A stretch of 64,000 bases of DNA from JACQAP01 sp035548375 (GTDB taxonomy: Bacteria; Pseudomonadota; Gammaproteobacteria; Burkholderiales; JACQAP01). A program made the translations under genes and the position numbers. The stretch covers positions 62,001 to 126,000 of the forward strand of contig DASZTG010000080.1 of assembly GCA_035548375.1 (NCBI GenBank), read 5' to 3'. The stretch's first letter is position 1, and each line of letters starts with the position of its first letter. The notes under the pieces are model-generated. The model saw only the letters and a program-made list of their open reading frames with translations, had not been told where the DNA came from and did no database searches. This document shows positions 46,972-55,638 of this stretch, piece after piece.

Positions 46972-47367
46972 TCACCAGACGTTCTGGAATGCGATTCCCT
47001 GGTAGAGGCAACAAGCCGCCTCGACGACCAGCACCAGGAAGGTCAGCGCCGCCCCCCATACGCGCCCGAAGCGGAACTTCATCGTGTACGAGAGCGAGTA
47101 GCCGTGCAGCAGGCGTGAGACCACCAGCGCGATGCCCAGCACGTGCAGCAGGTAGACGGAGAATTTCGACCATTCCATCAGCGCCATCAGCAGCAGCGCG
47201 AGCGGAACGTATTCCGCGAAATTGCCGTGCCCTCTGATCACGCGCAGCATCTTCGGGTCGCCGCCGTCACCCAGCGGAAACCCGCGCTGGCGGTTCATGA
47301 CGACACGCAGGCTCAGGACGATGTACAACGTTGTGAGCAATCCCGCGTACAGGGGCGTCACGACCAT
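46972..47367 (-). CDS. MAPEG family membrane protein
   Basis: 131 residues with four hydrophobic segments. LYAGLLTTLYIVLSLRVVMNRQRGFPLGDGGD and RVIRGHGNFAEYVPLALLLMALME are signatures of MAPEG proteins (microsomal glutathione S-transferase relatives). GGAGG precedes ATG 47367. The bacterial members may conjugate glutathione to hydrophobic toxins in the membrane. The frame is open upstream, but homology begins at 47367. Confidence 0.88.
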   Translation of the reverse strand: MVVTPLYAGLLTTLYIVLSLRVVMNRQRGFPLGDGGDPKMLRVIRGHGNFAEYVPLALLLMALMEWSKFSVYLLHVLGIALVVSRLLHGYSLSYTMKFRFGRVWGAALTFLVLVVEAACCLYQGIAFQNVW

Positions 47368-47519
47368 GGGGTTTTCCTCCGGGCGGCGATTTTGTTGCGC
47401 CGCATTGTCGCCGAATCGGCCGGAATTGTCTTGGCAATTAATGCGGTTGGAATTCGCGCGGCGGCACCGCGCCGCGTTGCATTTCGCCAGCGCCGCGGGA
47501 CGATTGCCGCGCGATCGTG

Positions 47520-48506
47520 CTATTTGCCGGCGGCTTCTTTCTCGGCCTCTTCTTCCAGTTTCTTGTAGTCGCGCGCTGCCTCGTGCAAGGCCTGGCGGCG
47601 GCTTTTTTCCAGGCCCTTGACGACGGCGACGACCGCCTCGTTGTAAGGCGTCGCGATGCCCAGCGCCTTGGCCTCGCGCACCAGCGCGCCGTTCAGCGCG
47701 TCGATCTCCGTGCGCCTGCCCTGCTCGATATGCTGCATCATCGATGGCTTGTTGTAGCGGATGCGGCAATGGTCCTTGATCTTCTTGCGCGGGTCTTTCT
47801 CGGGCAGGTCGAGCTTCTTGCGTTCCACCACCGCCATGATTTCGTCGATGACGCGATCCTGAAGCGCGCTGACCTCCGGCGTGCGATACATCTCCCCGCT
47901 GCGCAGCCCGGTGATCGCAGTCAGCGCGTTGACACCGCAATTCAGCACGAACTTGCCCCAGATCCAGTTCATCGGGTCGGGAATGATTTCCGTCGGAATC
48001 TCGGCCTTGTTGAACATATCGACGACCTGCCTGACGCGCGCCGAATCGCGGCCGTCCAGTTCCCCCAGCGACGTCATGCCCACGTTCGTATAGGCCGAGC
48101 GTCCCGCGGCGGGGTTCGCCGCGCTGTTCATCGACACGCCGGCGATCACGCGCTCGCGCCCGAGTTCCTCGACCAGCGCCTCGACGTTGCCTATGCCGTT
48201 CTGCAGGGTGAGCGCAAAGCCGTCCGGCTTCAGCAGCTTGCTTGCGGCCTTTGCCGCGTCGCGCGTCGAATTCGAATCGGTGAATATGATGGCGAGGTCT
48301 CCCGCCGGCAGGCCCGCCGCATCCAGTTGCGCGGGAAGCTTGACCACGTGCGAGCCGCGCACGCCCTCGATCGCTATGCCGCCATCGCGAATCTTGCCGA
48401 TGTGATCCTGCCGAATGTCGATCAGCGTCACGTCGAAGCCCGCGCGCGAAAGCAGCCCGCCATAGACGCCGCCCATGGCGCCGGCGCCGATCATGTAGAT
48501 TTTCAT
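47520..48506 (-). CDS. Ketopantoate reductase (ApbA/PanE) family protein
   Basis: 328 residues. N-terminal Rossmann motif IYMIGAGAMGGVYGGLLSRAG for NADP(H); QNGIGN (about residues 102-107) and the catalytic Lys region in WIWGKFVLNCGVNALTAI; C-terminal helical domain with KPSMMQHIEQGRRTEIDALNG, characteristic of 2-dehydropantoate 2-reductases. It may serve in pantothenate synthesis or reduce another 2-oxo acid, since paralogues are common; the highly charged C-terminal helix (KKLEEEAEKEAAGK) is an extension. Start ATG 48506. Confidence 0.86.
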   Translation of the reverse strand: MKIYMIGAGAMGGVYGGLLSRAGFDVTLIDIRQDHIGKIRDGGIAIEGVRGSHVVKLPAQLDAAGLPAGDLAIIFTDSNSTRDAAKAASKLLKPDGFALTLQNGIGNVEALVEELGRERVIAGVSMNSAANPAAGRSAYTNVGMTSLGELDGRDSARVRQVVDMFNKAEIPTEIIPDPMNWIWGKFVLNCGVNALTAITGLRSGEMYRTPEVSALQDRVIDEIMAVVERKKLDLPEKDPRKKIKDHCRIRYNKPSMMQHIEQGRRTEIDALNGALVREAKALGIATPYNEAVVAVVKGLEKSRRQALHEAARDYKKLEEEAEKEAAGK

Positions 48507-48595
48507 TGCTCCTCCGGATTGGCAAGTCGGGAACCCGCGGCGCTTTTCCGGCGCCCCCTATCCCGGTTGGCCGCAAGCTTATAACATTCCCCGCC

Positions 48596-49564
48596 ATGCC
48601 CGATTCGCCGACCTTCAGGACCGTCCGCACCAATGGCGTGAACCTGCGCTGCGTCGTCGAGGGCAACGGCCCGCTGGTGTTGATGATCCACGGCTGGCCG
48701 GAGTCCTGGTATTCGTGGCGCCACCAGATCGGCCCCGTGCGCGATGCCGGTCACCGTGTCGTCGTTCCAGACGTGCGCGGCTACGGCGGCAGCGACAAGC
48801 CGGACGCGGTCGAAGCCTATGACATGGAAAGTTTGATCGGCGACGTGATCGGGCTCATCGATCATTTCGACGAAGAACGGGCAATCCTGTTCGGGCACGA
48901 CTGGGGCGCACCCGTCGTCTGGAATACCACCGCGCTGCATCCCGACCGCGTAGACGCGGTTGCCGCCCTGTCGGTTCCCTACTCTCCGCGCGGCAAAGTC
49001 TCGTCGATCGACCTATGGCGCCAGATTTACGCGGGCCGCTTTTTCTACCAAATCTATTTCCAGCAACCCGGCCTGGCCGAAAGCGAATTCGAGGCCGACA
49101 TCCGGCGATCCTTGCGCAAGATCTACTACGCCGGCTCCGGCGACTCGCCGAAGGGCATGTTCCGCGCGGACAAGAAGCCCGACGCACGCATGCTCGACGA
49201 TCTTCCCGATCCGGACGTGCTGCCGGCGTGGCTGACCGAGCGCGACCTCGATTACTACGAGTTGCAGTTTCGCGAAAGCGGGTTTCGCGGGCCGCTGCAC
49301 CGCTACCGCAACCAGCAACGCGACTGGGAACGCCTGCCGGCGCTGGCCGGCGCACGCATCACTCGGCCGGCGTGCTTCATCGCGGGACGCCGCGACGGCG
49401 TGCTGAAGTTCGTTCCCGATTTCGACATGGTCGCGAACATGAAACGCTGGACGGACGACCTGCGCGTCTGCGAAATCATCGAAGGCGCCGGCCACTGGAT
49501 CCAGCAGGAAAGGCCGGACGAAGTGACGAAGCTGCTGGTCGGCTTCCTCGCAACATTGCGCTGA
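48596..49564 (+). CDS. Epoxide hydrolase-like alpha/beta hydrolase
   Basis: 322 residues from ATG 48596. Oxyanion motif HGWP, nucleophile elbow GHDWGAP (Asp nucleophile, typical of epoxide hydrolases), a cap domain with WLTERDLDYYELQFRESGFRGPLHRYRN including the Tyr pair, and catalytic His in EGAGHWIQQERP. Hydrolyses epoxides or a related substrate in the cytosol. The frame extends upstream without conservation. It precedes zwf by 16 bp. Confidence 0.88.
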   Translation: MPDSPTFRTVRTNGVNLRCVVEGNGPLVLMIHGWPESWYSWRHQIGPVRDAGHRVVVPDVRGYGGSDKPDAVEAYDMESLIGDVIGLIDHFDEERAILFGHDWGAPVVWNTTALHPDRVDAVAALSVPYSPRGKVSSIDLWRQIYAGRFFYQIYFQQPGLAESEFEADIRRSLRKIYYAGSGDSPKGMFRADKKPDARMLDDLPDPDVLPAWLTERDLDYYELQFRESGFRGPLHRYRNQQRDWERLPALAGARITRPACFIAGRRDGVLKFVPDFDMVANMKRWTDDLRVCEIIEGAGHWIQQERPDEVTKLLVGFLATLR

Positions 49565-49580
49565 ACTGAAAAGGCACGAA

Positions 49581-51020
49581 GTGGCGAAATCCGCAAATAA
49601 ACCCTCAGTCATGGGCAAGGCTCGCGGCGACGCCGCGCCGGCCGACGCGCTGGTCGTATTCGGCGTGACCGGCGACCTCGCCCACAAGAAAATTTTCCCC
49701 GCTCTCTATGCGATGGCCAAGAGCGGCCTGCTCACCGTGCCGGTGATCGGCGTCGCATTCTCGGGATGGGATCTCGCCCGTTTGCGCAGGCATGCCGAGG
49801 AGTCCATCCGGAAAGCGGGAGAAGTCGATGACAAGCCGGCGCTGCACCGATTGCTTGCGCTGCTGCGTTATGTGGACGGCGATTACAACGATCCAGCTAC
49901 TTTCAGTGCCCTGCGCAAGACGCTCGGCGAGGCCATACGACCGGCGCACTACCTCGCCATTCCGCCCGCGTTATTCGCCACGGTCATAGACGGGCTGGGC
50001 GCCGCCGGCCTGGCCGATCACGCGCGCGTGATAGTGGAAAAACCCTTCGGGCGCGACCTGGCGTCGGCAAGGAAACTGAACGGCATAGCACGCTCGGTGT
50101 TCGCGGAAGATGCGATATTCCGCATCGATCACTTCCTGGCCAAGGAAGCGATCATGAACATCCTGTACTTCCGATTCGCCAATGCATTCCTCGAGCCGAT
50201 CTGGAATCGCAACTACGTGGCCAGCGTCCAGATCACCATGGCCGAGAGCTTCGGCGTCGAAGGCCGCGGCGCGTTCTACGAGACGGCGGGCTGCCTGCGC
50301 GACGTGATCGAGAACCACCTGTTCCAGATCGTCGCCCTGCTCGCGATGGAGCCGCCGAGCTACCGCGGTTTCGGCGCGGTTCACGGCGAGACGGCGGACG
50401 TGCTCCAGGCCATGCGCCCGTTGAAGCGGGCCGACGTCGTGCGCGGCCAGTACGCCGGCTATCGCAAGGAGGCCGGTGTCGCGAAAAAATCCGACGTCGA
50501 GACATTCTGCGCGCTGCGGCTATTCATCGATTCATGGCGCTGGGAAGGCGTGCCCTGGTACCTGCGATCGGGCAAATGCCTGCCGGGCACCGCGACCGAG
50601 GTCCTGGTCCAACTCAAGCGGCCGCCGCAAAAATTGTTCGCCGATTCCGCGACGGCGGGAACACCCAACTACCTGCGCTTTCGTCTGTCCCCCGATTCCA
50701 CCATCGCGCTCGCCGCTCGCGTCAAGCGCGCCGGGAAAGCGTTCGTCGGCGACCAGTATGAATTGACCCTCGTCGACGAACAGCATGAAGAGCAGACCTC
50801 GTACGCGCGGCTGCTGAGCGACGCCATGGCGGGCGACGGCGCGCTGTTCACGCGCGAGGATGCCGTGGAGGCCGCGTGGTCGGTGGTCGATCCGGTCCTG
50901 ACGAAACCCCGGCCGGTGTCGATGTACAAGCGCGGGAGCTGGGGACCGGAGGAAGCCGATGCGCTCTTTGCGAAAAACGGCGGATGGCACAACCCGATTT
51001 TCAGCGGGAAACGGAAATGA
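49581..51020 (+). CDS. zwf: Glucose-6-phosphate 1-dehydrogenase
   Basis: 479 residues from GTG 49581. Oxidises glucose 6-phosphate to 6-phosphogluconolactone, making NADPH or NADH; first step of pentose phosphate or Entner-Doudoroff routes. FGVTGDLAHKKIFPALY (cofactor motif) and the active-site motif RIDHFLAKE (usual RIDHYLGKE) are present with a Tyr-to-Phe and a Gly-to-Ala change. PWYLRSGK and the C-terminal beta-sheet domain are intact. No pgl or edd gene is adjacent. The TGA overlaps the ATG of the HAD gene (ATGA), so the two are coupled. Confidence 0.92.
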   Translation: MAKSANKPSVMGKARGDAAPADALVVFGVTGDLAHKKIFPALYAMAKSGLLTVPVIGVAFSGWDLARLRRHAEESIRKAGEVDDKPALHRLLALLRYVDGDYNDPATFSALRKTLGEAIRPAHYLAIPPALFATVIDGLGAAGLADHARVIVEKPFGRDLASARKLNGIARSVFAEDAIFRIDHFLAKEAIMNILYFRFANAFLEPIWNRNYVASVQITMAESFGVEGRGAFYETAGCLRDVIENHLFQIVALLAMEPPSYRGFGAVHGETADVLQAMRPLKRADVVRGQYAGYRKEAGVAKKSDVETFCALRLFIDSWRWEGVPWYLRSGKCLPGTATEVLVQLKRPPQKLFADSATAGTPNYLRFRLSPDSTIALAARVKRAGKAFVGDQYELTLVDEQHEEQTSYARLLSDAMAGDGALFTREDAVEAAWSVVDPVLTKPRPVSMYKRGSWGPEEADALFAKNGGWHNPIFSGKRK

Positions 51021-51682
51021 ACGAAGTGGTATTCCTGATCGACGTAGACAACACGCTGCTCGACAACGATCGCGTGCAGAATGACCTGCGCGAACACCTC
51101 GAGCATGAATTCGGAGCGAAGGCCCGCGAGCGTTACTGGCGGATTTTCGATGAGCTTTTCGAAACACTCGGCTACGCGGACTACCTGGGCGCGCTGCAGC
51201 GCTACCGCATCGGCGAATTGACCGACCCGCGCCTGCTGCGGATGTCGTCTTACCTGCTCGACTATCCTTTCGCCGACCGGCTCTATCCGGGGGCGCTCGA
51301 CACCGTTGCGCACCTGCGCAAATGGGGTCCGACCGTCATCCTCTCCGATGGAGACGCGGTATTCCAGCCGCGCAAGATCCAGCGCTCGGGGATTTGGGAT
51401 GCCGTGGAAGGCCGGGTGCTGGTCTACATCCACAAGGAGGAAATGCTCGATGACATCAGGCGGCACTATCCGGCCCGCCGCTACGTCATGATCGATGACA
51501 AGCTGCGCATCCTCGCCGCAATGAAAAAGACCTGGGGTCCTGCGCTGACGACGGTGTTTCCGCGCCAGGGGCATTTCGCGCTCGACCCGCAGGCCGTGCT
51601 CGCCTATCCGGCGGCGGACGTAACGGTCGAAACAATCGGTGAACTGGCGCGGTTCGAAAGAAGCGCCTTGCTGGCGACCTAG
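51017..51682 (+). CDS. HAD-superfamily phosphatase coupled to zwf
   Basis: 221 residues; ATG 51017 overlaps the zwf stop by four bases. Motif I DVDNTLLD (catalytic aspartates), motif II Ser in VILSDGDAVF, Lys of motif III near YIHKEEM, and motif IV DD in VMIDDK. Cap of about 80 helical residues (C1 type). Probably a small-molecule phosphatase; coupling with zwf suggests a sugar phosphate or damaged metabolite substrate, an inference only. Confidence 0.85.
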   Translation: MNEVVFLIDVDNTLLDNDRVQNDLREHLEHEFGAKARERYWRIFDELFETLGYADYLGALQRYRIGELTDPRLLRMSSYLLDYPFADRLYPGALDTVAHLRKWGPTVILSDGDAVFQPRKIQRSGIWDAVEGRVLVYIHKEEMLDDIRRHYPARRYVMIDDKLRILAAMKKTWGPALTTVFPRQGHFALDPQAVLAYPAADVTVETIGELARFERSALLAT

Positions 51683-51739
51683 GGACCGCCGCCCTTACCG
51701 GCTACAATTCCGCACCATCCATTTCCGCTTGGGCATTCC

Positions 51740-52084
51740 ATGGCAGCCACCAAAACAGCAACAGGCCTCGTGATCGAGGAACTCATCGTCGGCGACGGGG
51801 ACGTCGCCGAATCCGGCCAGCATGTCACCGTGCATTACACCGGCTGGCTGACCAACGGCAGCAAGTTCGACTCCAGCAAGGATCGCGACGATCCGTTCAT
51901 GTTCGGGCTCGGCCAGGGCCAGGTGATTCGTGGCTGGGACGAAGGCGTGCGAGGCATGAAGGTCGGCGGCAAGCGCAAGCTGACGATTCCGCCCGAGCTC
52001 GGTTACGGCGCGCGCGGCGCCGGCGGCGTCATCCCGCCCAATGCGACCCTGGTGTTCGAGGTGGAACTGCTGGGCGTGAACTGA
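51740..52084 (+). CDS. FKBP-type peptidyl-prolyl cis-trans isomerase
   Basis: 114 residues, a single FKBP domain without signal peptide, so cytosolic. GQHVTVHYTGWLTNGSKFDSS, FGLGQGQVIRGWDEGVRGMKVGGKRKLTIP and GYGARGAGGVIPPNATLVFEVELL cover all active-site residues. A TACAAT -10-like hexamer lies at 51703-51708 with a poor -35. The last 56 bp are overlapped, antisense, by the C-terminus of the TAXI protein gene. Confidence 0.93.
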   Translation: MAATKTATGLVIEELIVGDGDVAESGQHVTVHYTGWLTNGSKFDSSKDRDDPFMFGLGQGQVIRGWDEGVRGMKVGGKRKLTIPPELGYGARGAGGVIPPNATLVFEVELLGVN

Positions 52085-53390
52085 TCGCCATCTGCGACTG
52101 CAGTCGCTGGCGCACGAGGTTCACGTTCTGGCGGAAGGCGTAGAGATTGTCGGTGTAGGCAAGCGGCGTGTTGATGCGATTCACCGCGCGCTCGATCTCG
52201 TCGAGCCGCCCGAGAAGTTCCACCAGTCGCTCCGGCGACGAATTGGCGTCCTGCTCCAGCTCGACTTCCTTGAGCTTTGCATACCAGCGATAGATGCGTG
52301 ACCGCGCGCGCCAGCGATAAACGGCGGGAATGACGCGGCCGAGCGGAACCAGCAACGCCAGCACCGGCAGCAGCGTGATCCACAAGCGGTCCACGAGCAC
52401 CGCCGCCCAGTAGGGAAGATAGCGTTGCAGGAAGGGTGGGCCGGATTTGTAGTAGCGCCTGGCCTCTTCGCTCAGCGGAAACTCCGCATTCAGCGGCGCC
52501 GGGAACTCGCCTGCCTTGTGCAGCAGGCCCGAGCCGCCGTGCACCTCGGTCGCCGCACGCATCAGCAGGAAAGCCAGCGCCGGATGCAACCCATCCACCG
52601 CGAGCAGGTTTGCCGTCGGCGACACCAGGGTCACGTCGCGTGCGGGAATGTTCTTCACGAAATCGAACACGCCCTGCGGCAGGGTGAGTTTCGTGAGCGA
52701 TGGAAAGCGGCGGACGTAAGCGTCCGCGCGATCCAGGCTGAGCAGGCGAATGCCGGGCGCGGCCATCAGTTGCTCGACCAGCGGCGATTCGGGCGGCCCG
52801 ACCAGGAAGAAAGCGTCGATCTGTCCCGCCAGCAGCAGCTCCGTCGCATCGCGCCCGCTGTACGGCATCATCACGGTGGGCGGCATTACGGCGGCATTGA
52901 CCGCCAGCAACTGCAAGGCGAGCGCGCGCGTTCCGCTCTCCTCGGGTCCGATGGCGAGGCGCTTGCCCTGCAGGCCGCCGAAATCGTGGATCTCGTTACC
53001 GCGGTAAAAAACCCACAGTGGCTCGTAATAAATGCTGCCGAGCGATACAAGGTCGGGCGCATTTGCCGCGAACGCCGATCCGCCTTGCAGGAAACCCACC
53101 TCGACGTCGGAGCTGTCGTCTATCAGCCGGCTGACGTTCTCCTGCGAGCCGGCGGACGGTCGCAACTCCAGCTTGACGCCGTCGCGCGCGAGTATTTCCT
53201 GGTAGCGCACGGCGAACATGTGATAGCCGCCGTCGACCGCACCCGTCGAGATCACGATCGAATTCGGCGGCGCCGGCTCGACGAAGCGAAACGCGAGCAG
53301 GAACAGAACCAGCGCCACCGCCAGGACCGTGGCCATGGTGATCCACAGGTCACGCCGGCTCAGGTCGCGAAGCTTCCCGGGCTTGATCAT
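52029..53390 (-). CDS. TAXI-family TRAP-type solute-binding protein with two membrane segments
   Basis: 453 residues. N-terminal membrane anchor (about 15-36), periplasmic TAXI domain with GAVDGGYHMFAVRYQEIL, LRPSAGSQENVSRL, GLQGKRLAIGPEESGTRALA, then a second membrane segment (about 340-365) and a helical cytoplasmic tail (LVELLGRLDEIERAVNRI). This membrane-tethered form without neighbouring TRAP permease genes suggests sensing or a partner elsewhere. The 3' end reads 56 bp into the opposite strand of the FKBP gene. Confidence 0.84.
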   Translation of the reverse strand: MIKPGKLRDLSRRDLWITMATVLAVALVLFLLAFRFVEPAPPNSIVISTGAVDGGYHMFAVRYQEILARDGVKLELRPSAGSQENVSRLIDDSSDVEVGFLQGGSAFAANAPDLVSLGSIYYEPLWVFYRGNEIHDFGGLQGKRLAIGPEESGTRALALQLLAVNAAVMPPTVMMPYSGRDATELLLAGQIDAFFLVGPPESPLVEQLMAAPGIRLLSLDRADAYVRRFPSLTKLTLPQGVFDFVKNIPARDVTLVSPTANLLAVDGLHPALAFLLMRAATEVHGGSGLLHKAGEFPAPLNAEFPLSEEARRYYKSGPPFLQRYLPYWAAVLVDRLWITLLPVLALLVPLGRVIPAVYRWRARSRIYRWYAKLKEVELEQDANSSPERLVELLGRLDEIERAVNRINTPLAYTDNLYAFRQNVNLVRQRLQSQMAISSRPAVPPRTPGSHWAG

Positions 53391-53486
53391 GCCTGCGGTA
53401 TGGCTACGGGCGGGGAAGCCGCAGCGCGCCAGGAGATCGCCTCAGGCGTGCTCTGCCTGTGCAACCGGCCGCCCTTTGCATCGACT

Positions 53487-54578
53487 TCACTTGGCGTTCG
53501 ACTGCGTGTAATTCTTCGGCGGCAGGAACACGGAATCGTGCACCGCTTCGACCTTGTGCGACTTCACTTCCGCCGTGAACGAGAAAATCGGCTTGTCGCC
53601 GAAGTCCTTCGTGGCCTCGTCCACCTTCTTTTTGGCGAAGTAGTCCGTGATGCTCGACATGAGGTCGCCCTTGCTCGACGACGACTTGTCCGACCCGCCA
53701 TCGGCCTGCGTCGATGCACATGCGTCGCCCTTCAGGTTCCACGCGAGTTGCGTCATGATCGGATAGCCCTTGATCTTCTGTATCTCCGTCCCTGCTTTCA
53801 GGAAGGCCGCGCGATCGGCGGGGGTCAGGAGCCGAGAGATGTAGGCGTTGATGACTTTCGCCGCCTCCTCCGGCACGACCTGCGTTTTCTGGCCGTTGGT
53901 GGCCACCGTCACCAGCGCGTTGGCGAAATTCCTGGCATACGCCTGCTCGATCGCATTTGCTTCCTTGAGTTGCGCGGTCACCGGCGTCGTCCACACGTCG
54001 ACGTTCAGCGTGCTGACGGTCTTGCGCGCGGTCGGGTCCTGCAAGGTGACCAGCCATACCGCCTGGTATTGCTCGGTGTCGAAGCCGTTGATGCTCTTCT
54101 TCTGGCCGGTTTGCTTGACGTTGAACGCGGCACTTGCGATCTTGACCTTGCAGTCGGTGTCCTTGGGTTTTTCCTCGGCCTTCTTTTCCTCGGGCTCTTT
54201 CTTTGCCGGCTTGTCCACCGGGCCGCCGCAACCCTTCAACGGGCATTCTGTGTAGGTTTTTTCCTTCACGTCCAGCGTATAGATGACCTTCTTGTCGAGG
54301 CGCTCGATGCGGGAGTGGTTGTTGGTGCCGACCAGGAAGCGTGTCACGGTCCCCGTGCCCTTGAACACAGAATCGTCGCGATGCATGTCGGCACGCGTGT
54401 AGGCCTTGCTGGTGCCCTCGAAAGGCAGGAAGCCCTTGATGCCGTCGCTGACCAGGTGGGTTTCCAGGACGGCCGTCGAATTCGACGGCGTGGTATCCGG
54501 CTCTTCCTTGATTTTTTCGAGCGTAGAGCAGCCGGCGAAAGTCAGCAGCGCGAGCGCGCCGCACAGGCAGCGGAACAT
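53487..54578 (-). CDS. Predicted lipoprotein, function unknown
   Basis: 363 residues with a lipobox (LLTFAGC, Cys at about 17), so probably anchored to a membrane facing the periplasm. A Lys/Glu/Pro-rich linker (KKEPEEKKAEEKPK, about 125-140) separates an N-terminal domain with a Cys pair (CPLKGC) from a larger C-terminal part (NGFDTEQYQAVWLVTLQDP, VINAYISRLLTPADR). It shows the spacing of proteins that measure changes in substrate turnover, but I recognise no family. Preceded by a 77 bp gap from the next gene upstream. Confidence 0.7.
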   Translation of the reverse strand: MFRCLCGALALLTFAGCSTLEKIKEEPDTTPSNSTAVLETHLVSDGIKGFLPFEGTSKAYTRADMHRDDSVFKGTGTVTRFLVGTNNHSRIERLDKKVIYTLDVKEKTYTECPLKGCGGPVDKPAKKEPEEKKAEEKPKDTDCKVKIASAAFNVKQTGQKKSINGFDTEQYQAVWLVTLQDPTARKTVSTLNVDVWTTPVTAQLKEANAIEQAYARNFANALVTVATNGQKTQVVPEEAAKVINAYISRLLTPADRAAFLKAGTEIQKIKGYPIMTQLAWNLKGDACASTQADGGSDKSSSSKGDLMSSITDYFAKKKVDEATKDFGDKPIFSFTAEVKSHKVEAVHDSVFLPPKNYTQSNAK

Positions 54579-54656
54579 GGTCTTCCCCCTTGGAAACCGC
54601 GATGCCGCAGTGTAGCCGGTTGCCGCGGCCTCAGGCCGGACGCCGGGTATCCGGAA

Positions 54657-55157
54657 TCAGGATTCTTCCAGCACGTTCGCGAGGGCGCGATAGCGTGCGA
54701 TCAGGTGCTCGACGACCGGCTCGGGATCCTTTGCCCACAGGTTCTCGATCGAGGAATCCTCCTCCGAATCCGAATCGACCGTAGTGGCCAGCACGTCGCC
54801 GTCTTCCTGCAGGTTGTGGCTCAGCGTCGCGATGAGCTCGGGATAGTGGATCGAAACCGCGTCGCCGGTGCCGGCGCCCTCCTGCACCTGGGACTGGACC
54901 AGCGTCGCCAGGTATTCAAGGTCGGGGCCCGCGCCCGCGGCCTTGAGCGCCTCGGGATCGCTGGCGGCAAGGTGCTCGAGCAAGTCCAGGGTTTCGCGCT
55001 CCTGCGCGAACAGCGCCCCCGAGACGATTTCGGAATAGGTCAGGTCGAGCGAGACGACCAGGTGGTCGCATTCTCCGGCCCGCAGTTCGCAGACGGGACA
55101 GCGGTCGCCGGACGGGAAATCCTCGTCGTCGTCGGGTTGCGACAGGGAAGGTGCCAT
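54657..55157 (-). CDS. Hypothetical acidic protein with Cys cluster
   Basis: 166 residues from ATG 55157. Very acidic; N-terminal CPVC...ECDH segment (residues about 21-33) may bind zinc. The rest is helical (LDLLEHLAASDPEAL, PVVEHLIARYRALANVL). No membrane segment or family recognised. No strong ribosome site; the frame runs 23 codons further upstream. A 49-codon proline-rich frame precedes it by 40 bp on the same strand. Confidence 0.6.
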   Translation of the reverse strand: MAPSLSQPDDDEDFPSGDRCPVCELRAGECDHLVVSLDLTYSEIVSGALFAQERETLDLLEHLAASDPEALKAAGAGPDLEYLATLVQSQVQEGAGTGDAVSIHYPELIATLSHNLQEDGDVLATTVDSDSEEDSSIENLWAKDPEPVVEHLIARYRALANVLEES

Positions 55158-55197
55158 GGTTTGGCTTGCGGTGAATTCCTGCGAGGTTTGCGAAACG

Positions 55198-55347
55198 TCA
55201 ACGCCGGCGCGGCGGCGGATCCTCAACCGGCGGCGGAATGTCCGTCGGCGGCGGATCCTGCACCGGTTTCGGATCGTCGATCGGCGGTGGCTGGACCGGC
55301 TTGCCCGGCCCGATCGGCGGATAGTCCGGCGTCGGCAATGAACCCAT
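55198..55347 (-). CDS. Small proline-rich protein (49 residues)
   Basis: ATG 55347 to TGA 55198: MGSLPTPDYPPIGPGKPV followed by three QPPP/QDPP/PPP blocks alternating with ID, TDI and VEDP and ending PRRR. About 40% Pro with regular Asp spacing; extended, unstructured. No ribosome site is evident. Such low-complexity frames can be chance in GC-rich DNA, but an ATG-to-stop frame of this regular composition between two same-strand genes makes a real small protein plausible. Confidence 0.4.
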   Translation of the reverse strand: MGSLPTPDYPPIGPGKPVQPPPIDDPKPVQDPPPTDIPPPVEDPPPRRR

Positions 55348-55380
55348 GATATCCAGCAGACAGGCTTTGCGCAGCCGAGT

Positions 55381-55638
55381 TCACCGCGTCACTCCCGCCG
55401 CGACCAGGGCGACCTTTTCCTGCCGCCCCATGGCCTTGATCTCGTGCTCCCGTCGCAGTGCCAGCGAGCGCGACGCCACTTCCTCGCGATAGACCAGCGT
55501 GACGGGCCGCCGCCCTCGCGTATAGCTTGCACCGAGCCGGTTGCTCGAATTGTGCTCGTCGATGCGACGCGACAGGTCGCGCGCGATTCCGGTGTAGAAC
55601 GTACCGTCGGCACAGCGCAGGATGTAGACGTACCACAT
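55381..55638 (-). CDS. GIY-YIG nuclease-like protein (YhbQ/UPF0213 type)
   Basis: 85 residues. WYVYILRCADGTFYTGIARDLSRRIDEHNS is the GIY-YIG core (YVYIL, YTGI), followed by RPVTLVYREEVASRSLALRREHEIK with the conserved Arg and Glu. Stand-alone members of this size are of uncertain role, perhaps DNA repair. The ATG at 55638 has no ribosome site; the arm of element H lies just upstream. Confidence 0.87.
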   Translation of the reverse strand: MWYVYILRCADGTFYTGIARDLSRRIDEHNSSNRLGASYTRGRRPVTLVYREEVASRSLALRREHEIKAMGRQEKVALVAAGVTR

